Assembly: GCF_014837295.1 (NCBI RefSeq)
Contig: NZ_JACYHB010000001.1
Location: forward strand, 62,001-126,000
Origin: Cellulosimicrobium arenosum
Lineage (GTDB): Bacteria > Actinomycetota > Actinomycetes > Actinomycetales > Cellulomonadaceae
Length of the DNA stretch: 64,000 nucleotides
Direction: 5' to 3'
Part shown: positions 8,608-15,908 of the stretch, one piece after another
Position numbering within the stretch: the stretch's first letter is position 1
How the letters are laid out: each line of letters begins with the position of its first letter
The notes under the pieces: model-generated
What the model was told of the DNA's origin: nothing
Seen by the model: the letters and a program-made list of their open reading frames with translations, nothing else
The model's database searches: none
Program-made: the position numbers and the translations under genes

Positions 8608-10386
8608 GTGTACCTGACCGTCGCGCGCGCCGTCGGATCCCGGGACCGGGGGGACCGGGCCGTCGGCTCGGGCACGTCCGTCGTGCTCCGACGAGCAGAC
8701 GCCCACGGTCTCCCGCGCGGCGACGCAACGACGACCGGACGCGGGACGCTCGCCGAGACCGTCGGCGCGGCCGACCGTGTCGTGTGGGACGACACGAACC
8801 GGTGGTACCCGGCGCTCCTCGCGGCGGGCGGGCGGGTCGAGCGCGCGTACGACCTCCGCCTGTCCCGGGCGATCCTGCGACGGTCGGCCCTGACCGCCGG
8901 GACACCCTTCGCGACACGGCCTCCGGGGGAGTGGGACGCGCTGGGTGCCGCCCCCGCCGGTCCGGACCCGACCCTGCCGGCCCGTCCGGACGCGCTCTTC
9001 GAGCTCGGTGGGGCGACCCCACGGGGGCAGGTCGCACCGTCCGACCTCGACCCCCTGCCGGAGCTCGCGGACCAGCTCGCCGCGCTCGCCGGGGCGACCG
9101 GCCCCGACGCACCCGGCCGGTTGCGCCTGCTCGTGGCGGGAGAGTCCGCAGGTGCGCTCGTCGCCGCGGAGATGCACCACGCCGGGCTGCCGTGGCGCGC
9201 CGACGTCCACGACGAGATCCTCGCGGGCGTCCTCGGGCCGCGTCCCCGGCCGGGCGAGCGACCCGCCCGCATGGAGGAGCTCGCCCGGACGATCCGTGCC
9301 GCGATCGACGCGCCGCCCACCCTGAACCCCGACTCGCACCCCGACCTGCTCAAGGCGTTGCAGTACGCGGGGGTGGGGACGCGGTCCCTGCGCAAGGGGG
9401 ACCTCGAGCGGCTCGACCACCCGGTGGTCGAGCCGCTGCTGGAGTACAAGAGGCTGCAGCGGCTGCTCACGGCGAACGGCTGGACGTGGCTCGACACCTG
9501 GGTGCGCGACGGGCGGTTCCGCACCGAGTACGTCGTCGGCGGTGTCGTCACGGGCCGGTGGTCGTCGAGCGGCGGGGGAGCGCTGCAGCTGCCGCGCCAG
9601 GTGCGCCGCGCGGTCGTCGCGGACCCGGGCTGGAAGCTCGTCGTCGCCGACGCCGCCCAGCTCGAGCCGCGCGTGCTCGCGGGACTCGCGTCCGACGAAC
9701 GGATGGCCGACGCCGGTCGGGGCGTCGACCTGTACGCCGGGATCGTCGCCTCGGGGGCGGTGGCGAGCCGTGAGCACGCGAAGGTCGGCATGCTCGGCGC
9801 GATGTACGGCGGGACGACGGGCGACAGCGCACTCGTGCTGCCACGGCTGGCCCGAGCGTTCCCCGACGCGATCGCTCTCGTCGAGCGTGCGGCACGTGCG
9901 GGGGAGCGCGGCGAGTCCGTCACCACCCGACTGGGGCGGAGCTCGCCCGGGCCGGGCGAGGCATGGCACGCGGCGCAGACCGGTGCCTACGCCGCCGAGG
10001 GCGCCGACGGAGCCGAGGGCGCCGACGCATCGGCACGGGCACGCGCGCAGACCCGTGCCTGGGGCCGCTTCACGCGCAACTTCGTGGTCCAGGGCACGGC
10101 GGCCGAGTGGGCGCTGTGCTGGCTGGCGTCGATCCGACGTCGTCTCTGGGAGCTGGGGACGGGAGACGTCGCCGGTGCGGCGGCAGAGCCGTTGGCACGG
10201 CGTGCGCACCTCGTGTTCTTCCTGCACGACGAGGTCGTCGTGCACGCGCCCGAGTCCCTGGTGGACGATGTCGCCGCCGTCGTGGCGGCGGCCGCCGAGG
10301 AGGCAGGAAGGCTGCTGTTCGGCGACTTCCCGGTCGACTTCCCGTTGAGCGTCGCCGTCGTCGACGACTACGCGCAGGCGAAGTAG
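8608..10386 (+). CDS. Bifunctional 3'-5' exonuclease/DNA polymerase (PolA-like, short form)
   Basis: 592 aa. The C-terminal half is a family-A polymerase domain with intact catalytic elements: motif A around Asp348 (VVADAAQLEPR), motif B around 388-401 (REHAKVGMLGAMYGG) and motif C HDE at 540-542. The N-terminal part resembles the exonuclease-like region of this actinobacterial family (VVWDDTNRWYPAL near 58-70). It is much shorter than PolI and has no 5'-nuclease domain; a role in repair synthesis is likely, not shown. GTG at 8608 gives the family-like start VYLTVAR; GTG at 8581 would add nine residues. Confidence 0.82.
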   Translation: MYLTVARAVGSRDRGDRAVGSGTSVVLRRADAHGLPRGDATTTGRGTLAETVGAADRVVWDDTNRWYPALLAAGGRVERAYDLRLSRAILRRSALTAGTPFATRPPGEWDALGAAPAGPDPTLPARPDALFELGGATPRGQVAPSDLDPLPELADQLAALAGATGPDAPGRLRLLVAGESAGALVAAEMHHAGLPWRADVHDEILAGVLGPRPRPGERPARMEELARTIRAAIDAPPTLNPDSHPDLLKALQYAGVGTRSLRKGDLERLDHPVVEPLLEYKRLQRLLTANGWTWLDTWVRDGRFRTEYVVGGVVTGRWSSSGGGALQLPRQVRRAVVADPGWKLVVADAAQLEPRVLAGLASDERMADAGRGVDLYAGIVASGAVASREHAKVGMLGAMYGGTTGDSALVLPRLARAFPDAIALVERAARAGERGESVTTRLGRSSPGPGEAWHAAQTGAYAAEGADGAEGADASARARAQTRAWGRFTRNFVVQGTAAEWALCWLASIRRRLWELGTGDVAGAAAEPLARRAHLVFFLHDEVVVHAPESLVDDVAAVVAAAAEEAGRLLFGDFPVDFPLSVAVVDDYAQAK

Positions 10387-10400
10387 GCGGGCACGCCGGG

Positions 10401-10406
10401 TAGCCT
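10401..10406 (+). promoter_or_regulatory. -10 element, leaderless start of the NIF3 gene
   Basis: TAGCCT lies 6 nt before the ATG at 10413, so the transcript probably begins at the start codon. Confidence 0.5.
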
Positions 10407-10412
10407 GCCGAC

Positions 10413-11375
10413 ATGGCGTCCGACCCGAACCCGCACGCTGCGGCCCCCGCACCGTCCGCCTCTCCCATGCTCGGTGGGGTCGCGCGGAGCCTCGACGCCC
10501 TCTACCCGCCGTCGACCGCCGAGGACTGGGACGCCGTCGGGCTCGTCGCGGGCGACCCGGACGCACCCGTGCGCAAGGTCCTGCTCGCCGTCGACCCGGT
10601 CGAGGACGTCGCCGACGAGGCGCTCGAGTGGGGCGCCGACCTGCTCGTGACGCACCACCCGCTGTACCTGCGCCCCGTCCACTCGGTCGCCGCGACCACC
10701 TTCAAGGGCGCGCTCGTCCACCGGCTGATCCGGGGCGGGTGCGGGCTGTACGTCGCGCACACCAATGCCGACGCAGCGCGCCGTGGTGTCGCCGACGCAC
10801 TGGCCGACGCGCTCGACCTGCTGCACCGGACCCCGCTCGTCCCCGCACCCGGTTCGGGCCTGACCGGTACGGGTCGCGTGGGCCGGCTCGCGGAACCGAC
10901 GACGCTGCGGGCGTTCGCGGAGCGCGTGGCGAGCGTCCTGCCCGCCACGGTCCAGGGCGTGCGCGTCGCGGGCGAGCTCGACGCCCGGGTCGAGTCGGTC
11001 GCGGTCGTCGGCGGCTCGGGAGACTCGTTGTTCGACGCCGTGCGCGCGAGCGGGGCGGACGTCTACCTCACCTCGGACCTGCGCCACCACCCTGTCTCCG
11101 AGCTGCGCGAGCGCGCCCGGCGCGAGAGCCGCACAGGTGGCGCGCCGGGCGCGGGCGGACCCGACGGGACGGACCGGGAGGCCGCGACCCCGTATCTCGT
11201 GGACGTCCCGCACTTCGCGTCCGAGTGGCCCTGGCTCCGCTACGCTGCCCAGGACCTGGTCCGTGCGCTCGCCGAGCGGGGGACGAGCGTCGAGACCCGG
11301 GTCAGCACGACCGTCACTGACCCGTGGACGGCGCGGTTCGCGTCCGCCCCGCCGCCCCCGGAACCGACCCGCTGA
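10413..11375 (+). CDS. NIF3-like dinuclear metal centre protein (DUF34)
   Basis: 320-aa member of the NIF3/YbgI family, toroidal hexamers with a dinuclear metal site; cellular function unsettled. Metal ligands are visible: THHP with His81-His82, the AHTNAD motif near 119-124, and the C-terminal HFASEW motif. The central insertion between the two halves is typical of Gram-positive members. First gene of a probable operon with the zinc-ribbon-like and RNase H/phosphatase-like genes (order as Rv2230c-Rv2229c-Rv2228c in M. tuberculosis). Confidence 0.9.
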   Translation: MASDPNPHAAAPAPSASPMLGGVARSLDALYPPSTAEDWDAVGLVAGDPDAPVRKVLLAVDPVEDVADEALEWGADLLVTHHPLYLRPVHSVAATTFKGALVHRLIRGGCGLYVAHTNADAARRGVADALADALDLLHRTPLVPAPGSGLTGTGRVGRLAEPTTLRAFAERVASVLPATVQGVRVAGELDARVESVAVVGGSGDSLFDAVRASGADVYLTSDLRHHPVSELRERARRESRTGGAPGAGGPDGTDREAATPYLVDVPHFASEWPWLRYAAQDLVRALAERGTSVETRVSTTVTDPWTARFASAPPPPEPTR

Positions 11376-11425
11376 CCGCCCGGCCGACCACGGCCGGCCC
11401 CGGTCGCACGAGAGGAACGAACCAC

Positions 11426-12169
11426 GTGGCCACCGCACCCCCAGCCGACCAGCTCCGCCTGCTCGACGTCCAGGAGCTCGACACGCGCACCCAGCAGCTC
11501 GCCCACCGGCGCGCCAACCTGCCCGAGCTCGCCCGGATCGCCGAGCTCGACGCGCAGGTGGCGGACCTCACCGCCTCGCTCGTCGACTCGCGCACCGCGG
11601 CCTCGGACCTGCGCCGTGAGCTGACGAAGGCGGAGGCCGACGTCGAGCAGGTCCGGAACCGCGCGACGCGCGACCAGGGCCGCCTCGACTCCGGGCAGGT
11701 CGGCGCCAAGGACGCGCAGGCGCTCGTCTCCGAGCTCGAGTCGCTCGCGCGCAGGCAGTCCGCGCTCGAGGAGGTCGAGCTCGACGTCATGGAGCGGCTC
11801 GAGGCGCACGACGCGGCGCTGGCCCGGCTGGACGCGGCGAACGCCGAGCTCCAGGCGGCCCGCGACGAGGTCGTCGCGACGCGCGACGCACGCTTCGCGG
11901 AGGTCGACGAGGAGGCGGCCCAGGTGGCCGCACGGCGCGCGGAGCTGGTCGCGGGGCTCGACTCCGGGCTCCTCGCGCTCTACGAGCGGGTGCGGGACCA
12001 GAACGGCGGCCGGGGTGTCGTCGCCCTGCGCGGTCGGTACCTGGAGGGCCTGAACGTGTCCCTCAGCCCTGCGGAGCTCAACGTCATCACGTCGGCGGCC
12101 CCGGAACAGGTGGTGCGGCTCGAGGACTACGGCCACATCGTCGTCCGCACCGAGGCCCCGGCGGAGTGA
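11426..12169 (+). CDS. Coiled-coil protein of the C4 zinc-ribbon family, zinc cysteines absent
   Basis: 247 aa. A long antiparallel coiled coil (about residues 35-185, many Ala/Leu/Glu heptads) leads into a small C-terminal domain, as in the MSMEG_4306/Rv2229c family. In that family four cysteines bind zinc (two CxxC pairs). Here the equivalent places read L206, L209, L232 and Y235 (segments RYLEGLNVSL and VRLEDYGHIVVRT), and the whole protein has no cysteine. The frame is intact and the rest of the fold is kept, so this looks like loss of zinc rather than a pseudogene. GTG at 11426 has AGAGGA 9 nt upstream. The stop overlaps the next start (GTGA). Confidence 0.8.
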   Translation: MATAPPADQLRLLDVQELDTRTQQLAHRRANLPELARIAELDAQVADLTASLVDSRTAASDLRRELTKAEADVEQVRNRATRDQGRLDSGQVGAKDAQALVSELESLARRQSALEEVELDVMERLEAHDAALARLDAANAELQAARDEVVATRDARFAEVDEEAAQVAARRAELVAGLDSGLLALYERVRDQNGGRGVVALRGRYLEGLNVSLSPAELNVITSAAPEQVVRLEDYGHIVVRTEAPAE

Positions 12170-13278
12170 GTCGGGACGACGCGACGACGCGCGACCTCGT
12201 CGTCGAGGCCGAGGGCGGATCGCGCGGCGACCCGGGCCCCGCGGGTTACGGCGCGCTCGTGCGCGACGGCGCCACCGGGGAGGTGCTCGCCGAGCGGGCG
12301 ATGTTCCTCGGGGCGACGACCGACGACGTGGCGGGGTACGCCGGGCTGGTCGCGGGCCTGCGTGCGGCGGCGAGGATCGACCCGGACGCGCGCGTGACGG
12401 TCCGGACCCGCTCGCGCCTCGTCGTCGAGCAGATGTCCGGGCGGCGGCAGATCGAGCGCGACGACGTGCGACGCCTCGCCGCGGAGGCCGCGGCGGTGCT
12501 GCCGCCCGAGCAGGTGACCTACGAGTGGGTCCCGCGAGCGCAGAACGCCGACGCCGACCGTCTCGCGACGCGGGCGACGGACACCGAGGGCAGGTTCGTC
12601 CGCGACCACCCGCGGGCCGCGCCGTCGGGTGCTGAGCCTCTCGTCGGCACGGACGAGGCCGGACCGTCGGCCTCCGGCGGGCGGACGGTGGGCGACGACG
12701 CGCGACCCGGTGCTGCGCCCGCTCTGACGGTCGTGCTGGTGCGCAGCGCGCAGACACCGGCCGGTGCCGTCGCCGGGTCCGGCAGGTCCACGGGTCCTGG
12801 TGAGTCCCTGACCGCTCGTGGTCGCACGCAGGCGGCGCGTGCCGCGGACCTCGTCTTCCGGCTCGGGCGCTCCGCATGGGCCGACCTCACGCGCCCGAGC
12901 GTGCTCGTCGCAGCCCCGACGGCACGGTCGCAGGAGACCGCGCTGGCGGTCGGCCGTCGGCTCGGGCTGAGCGTCACCACGGACGAGCGTCTCGGTCCGT
13001 CGTCCCCGGACGGGGGAGAAGAGGTCCGTGCCGTGCTGGAGGACCTCGTGCGCACCCACCTCGTGGACGCCCCGACCGGCTCGACCGGCCCGGCCGATCG
13101 CGGGGCGGTGGTCGTGGCGGACGCCGTGCAGGTGCGCGCCGCGATCGGCGTCGCGGTGCAGGCGGCTCCGGCGCGGTGGTCCCTGCTCCGCGTCCCCCCG
13201 GGCTCCGTGAGCATCCTGCGGCTGTGGGGCGACGGGACGACCGAGCTGGTCGCAGCGGGGGTCCCGGGCGACCTGTGA
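12166..13278 (+). CDS. RNase H / histidine-phosphatase fusion with degenerate active sites
   Basis: 370 aa, Rv2228c-like fusion. Residues 10-140 align with RNase HI (VVEAEGGSRGDPGPAGYGA; QMSGRRQIE; YEWVPRAQNADADRLA), residues 188-365 with a CobC-like histidine phosphatase. The RNase H acidic set is altered: first Asp is E16, the Glu of N-N-V-A-E-Y is G58, the Asp of DSKLV is R82; only D131 remains. In the phosphatase the catalytic RHG is R193-S194-A195 and the second catalytic His (VSH) is an Asp (VVVADAVQV). It is probably a non-catalytic, binding protein. GTG start overlaps the upstream stop. Confidence 0.85.
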   Translation: MSRDDATTRDLVVEAEGGSRGDPGPAGYGALVRDGATGEVLAERAMFLGATTDDVAGYAGLVAGLRAAARIDPDARVTVRTRSRLVVEQMSGRRQIERDDVRRLAAEAAAVLPPEQVTYEWVPRAQNADADRLATRATDTEGRFVRDHPRAAPSGAEPLVGTDEAGPSASGGRTVGDDARPGAAPALTVVLVRSAQTPAGAVAGSGRSTGPGESLTARGRTQAARAADLVFRLGRSAWADLTRPSVLVAAPTARSQETALAVGRRLGLSVTTDERLGPSSPDGGEEVRAVLEDLVRTHLVDAPTGSTGPADRGAVVVADAVQVRAAIGVAVQAAPARWSLLRVPPGSVSILRLWGDGTTELVAAGVPGDL

Positions 13279-13317
13279 CCCGCGGGTGGACGCGAGGACC
13301 CCGGGTCGTCGCGGTGG

Positions 13318-14115
13318 TCAGCGGACGACGAGCTCGAGCGTGAACCGCCCCGTGCCGTCGTCGCGCGTCGTGGCGTCGAGCAGGCTGGTCCCGACGAGCT
13401 CGTCGGCCGCCTTCGTGAGGTCGTGGACCGACGCGACCGCGCCCGGACGGCGCAGCAGGTGTCCCGTGAGCACACCCCGCGTGTGCTTCGCGTTGTGCGA
13501 GACGACTGCGCGCTTCCCGTCCGCCTCGCGCAGCACGCGCACCGCGACCCACTGCGCGGCGTCGTCTCCGACGGTGCGGGGGCGCCAGGCCGCGGCGTAG
13601 GTGGCGGACCGGCAGTCGACGACGACGTCACCCGCGGCCCGGTCGTCGAGCGCCGTCCCGAGCTCCGCGCGCCACGACGCGGCGAGGCGCCCGACGCCGG
13701 GCAGGTCGACACCCATCGACAGCCGGTAGGCGGGGATCCGGTCGGCGGGAGAGACCGCACCCCACAGGGCGGAGACGATGCGCACGTCGTCGCGAGACCG
13801 GGCTGCGGCCTCGCCCCCGATCGTGAGCGACCCGGCAAGGTCTGCGGCGGCGTACAGCACGCCGGAGTACACCCGAGCGGCCGGCGCGGCGGGCGCCGTG
13901 CGGAGACCGACGTTGCGGCGGATCTCGGCGACGAGGCCCGGGCTGACACCGAGCACGCGGGCCGCGTCGTCGCGGGCGCTCGCGGTGACGAGCGCGTCGA
14001 GCACGCGCTCGCGCTGCGCGGTGAGACCCGGGGAGGACAGGCCCGCGAGGTCGACGGGCGCGGTGCCGTCCGGGGCGGGGGTCTTCCCCTCGGACGGGGG
14101 CAGCAGCACGAGCAC
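13318..14115 (-). CDS. yaaA: YaaA/DUF328 family peroxide-stress protein
   Basis: 265 aa. The start LVLLPPSEGKT and the C-terminal VVSHNAKHTRGVL block are signatures of the YaaA family, whose E. coli member limits intracellular iron and DNA damage during peroxide stress and binds DNA. Here the middle segment with ALWGAVSPADRIPAYRLSMG is also conserved. GTG start at 14115. It converges on the RNase H-like gene and is divergent from the tautomerase gene. Confidence 0.87.
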   Translation of the reverse strand: MLVLLPPSEGKTPAPDGTAPVDLAGLSSPGLTAQRERVLDALVTASARDDAARVLGVSPGLVAEIRRNVGLRTAPAAPAARVYSGVLYAAADLAGSLTIGGEAAARSRDDVRIVSALWGAVSPADRIPAYRLSMGVDLPGVGRLAASWRAELGTALDDRAAGDVVVDCRSATYAAAWRPRTVGDDAAQWVAVRVLREADGKRAVVSHNAKHTRGVLTGHLLRRPGAVASVHDLTKAADELVGTSLLDATTRDDGTGRFTLELVVR

Positions 14116-14134
14116 CGACCTACCCTACGGTCGC

Positions 14135-14140
14135 TAGGCT
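14135..14140 (+). promoter_or_regulatory. -10 element of the tautomerase gene (leaderless)
   Basis: TAGGCT ends 6 nt before the ATG at 14147. The promoter is intact although the gene behind it is frameshifted. Confidence 0.5.
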
Positions 14141-14146
14141 GGCTCG

Positions 14147-14529
14147 ATGGCCCAGGTGAAGATCTACGGACTGCGTCGCGTCTGGGGCGAGCGGCGCGCA
14201 CAGGTGTCGGACGCGCTGCACGCCGCGCTCGTGCGTGCCTGGCAGCTGCCGAGGAGAAGCGGTTCCACCGCTTCGTGCTCCTGGAGGACGGCGACCTGGT
14301 CGCCCCGCGCTCCGACGCCTACCTCGTCGTGGAGGTCGTGTGCTTCACCGGCCGTACCCCCGAGGCCAAGCGGGCGCTCGTCCGGGCCGTGTACGACGAC
14401 GTCGCTCCCGCGCTCGGTCTCGATGCGGACGACGTCGAGCTGGTCGTCCTGGAGAGCCCGCGCGAGAACTGGGGGATCCGGGGCGTCGGCGGTGACGAGC
14501 TGGCGCTCGGGTACCGCGTCGAGGTCTAG
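14147..14529 (+). pseudogene. Tautomerase family protein, interrupted by a -1 frameshift
   Basis: The first frame reads MAQVKIYGLRRVWGERRAQV and on to VRAWQLP, then turns to nonsense (RRSGSTAS). A second frame picks up at once with EEKRFHRFVLLEDGDL and runs to ENWGIRGVGGDELALGYRVEV and a TAG at 14527-14529. Joined, the two halves give a full tautomerase-family protein of about 127 aa. The break is at 14251-14252, where CCG-AGG-AGA would be CCG-GAG-GAG with one extra G. Either a genuine recent pseudogene or a one-base sequencing error at a G-rich site; both halves are well preserved. Confidence 0.8.
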
Positions 14530-14541
14530 TCCCGCTGCCGG

Positions 14542-14547
14542 TAGTCT
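14542..14547 (+). promoter_or_regulatory. -10 element of the RNase P RNA gene
   Basis: TAGTCT lies 6-7 nt upstream of the predicted 5' end of the RNase P RNA, the expected spacing for a transcription start. Confidence 0.55.
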
Positions 14548-14553
14548 GGTCCG

Positions 14554-14953
14554 TGCGGACGAGTCGGTCGGGCGGCCGCGTCGGTGCGGGCCGCGAGGTC
14601 CGCCCGCCGAGGAACGTCCGGGCTCCGTAGGGCAAGGTGGTGGGTAACGCCCACCCGGGGCGACCCGCGGGACAGTGCCACAGAGAACAGACCGCCCGTC
14701 CTGGCTCCGGCCGGGTCGGGTAAGGGTGAAACGGTGGTGTAAGAGACCACCAGCGGGCCGGGTGACCGGTCCGGCTCGGTAAACCCCACCTGGAGCAAGG
14801 TCAGACAGGGAGCGTTCGAGGGCTGCTCGCCCGAGCTCCCGGGTAGACCGCTGGAGGCGTGCGGCAACGTACGTCGTAGATGGATGGCCGTCACCCGCGC
14901 GGGGGCAACCGCGCGCGGGGACAGAACCCGGCGTACAGACCGACTCGTCCGCA
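14554..14953 (+). ncRNA. rnpB: RNase P RNA (bacterial type A)
   Basis: Catalytic RNA that trims tRNA 5' leaders. The ends pair over a long helix P1 (GCGGACGAGTCGGTC near 14555 with GACCGACTCGTCCGC near 14938). Conserved core elements are in order: GAGGAACGTCCGGGCTCC, CAGAGAACAGACCGCC, GGTAAGGGTGAAACGGTG, GTAAGAGACCACCAGC, GGAGCAAGGTCAGACAGG, AGACCGCTGGAGG, AGATGGATGGCCGTCACC and ACAGAACCCGGCGTACAGAC. The length of about 400 nt is normal for Actinobacteria. It is a stand-alone gene between the tautomerase remnant and the PdxK-type kinase. Confidence 0.96.
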
Positions 14954-15025
14954 CCCTCGTCCGTCGACGCGACGGTACGCACGAACGCCGGCGGGCCCCG
15001 GCCCGCTCGTCTCGAGGAGGCTCTG

Positions 15026-15841
15026 ATGACCCAGCACACCCCGATCGCCTACGTGATCGCCGGCTCCGAGTCCACGGGCGGCGCAGGTATCCAGGCGGAC
15101 CTCAGGACCTTCCAGGAGCTGGGCGCCTACGGCGTCGGGACGCTGACGTGCATCGTCTCGTTCGACCCGCGCAACGGCTGGGCGCACCGGTTCGTGCCGG
15201 TCGACCCCCAGGTCGTCGCGGACCAGTTCGAGGCTGCCGTCACCACGCACGAGCCGTCGGTCGTCAAGATCGGCATGCTCGGCACGCCCGCGACGATCGA
15301 CGTCGTCGCGGCGTCGCTGCGGTCGCGACCGTGGGAGCACGTCGTCCTGGACCCGGTCCTGATCTGCAAGGGTCAGGAGCCGGGCGCGGCGCTCGACACC
15401 GACACCGCGCTGCGCGAGCAGGTGCTGCCGCTCGCGACGATCGTGACCCCGAACCTGTTCGAGACCCGCACGCTCGCGGGCGTCGACCGGATCGAGACGC
15501 TCGACGAGCTCGTCGACGCGGCGCGCCGCATCCGTGACCTCGGCCCGCAGTACGTCGTCGCGAAGGGCGGGGTGGAGCTGCCCGGACCGGACGCGGTGGA
15601 CGTCCTCGTCGACGGGGACGACGTGCACGTGCTGCGGGTGCCGAAGATCGGCGAGGAGCGGGTCAGCGGGGCGGGCTGCACGTTCGCGGCCGCGATCACG
15701 GCGGAGATCGCCAAGGGCTCGGCCGTCGCCGACGCCGTCGGGGTCGCGAAGGACGTGACGACGCGCGGCGTCGAGGACCGCATCGCCTCGAACGCGCCGT
15801 TCGACGCAGTCCTGGTCGGTGCCCGGCGCGCCTCGCGATGA
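15026..15841 (+). CDS. pdxK: Pyridoxal / hydroxymethylpyrimidine kinase (PdxK-ThiD type)
   Basis: 271-aa ribokinase-fold kinase that phosphorylates pyridoxal/pyridoxine and possibly HMP. Motifs: AGSESTGGAGIQADL near 12-26, the lid element LICKGQ with Cys114, VTPNLFET, and the anion-hole/catalytic loop SGAGCT with Cys218. The Cys114/Cys218 pair marks the dual-cysteine pyridoxal kinases related to B. subtilis and S. aureus PdxK; classic ThiD differs at these places. GAGGAGGC lies 6 nt before ATG 15026. Whether B6 salvage or thiamine is the main role cannot be settled from sequence. Confidence 0.88.
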   Translation: MTQHTPIAYVIAGSESTGGAGIQADLRTFQELGAYGVGTLTCIVSFDPRNGWAHRFVPVDPQVVADQFEAAVTTHEPSVVKIGMLGTPATIDVVAASLRSRPWEHVVLDPVLICKGQEPGAALDTDTALREQVLPLATIVTPNLFETRTLAGVDRIETLDELVDAARRIRDLGPQYVVAKGGVELPGPDAVDVLVDGDDVHVLRVPKIGEERVSGAGCTFAAAITAEIAKGSAVADAVGVAKDVTTRGVEDRIASNAPFDAVLVGARRASR

Positions 15842-15895
15842 CCGTCGGCGACGATCACCCAGCGGACGATTTCACACCTGGGGTCGGTCAAGGAA

Positions 15896-15901
15896 TACTC
15901 T
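15896..15901 (+). promoter_or_regulatory. -10 element of ppc (leaderless)
   Basis: TACTCT with 7 nt to the GTG at 15909; a TTCACA-like -35 is at 15871-15876, with a 19-nt spacer that is slightly long. Confidence 0.5.
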
Positions 15902-15908
15902 CGTTCCC

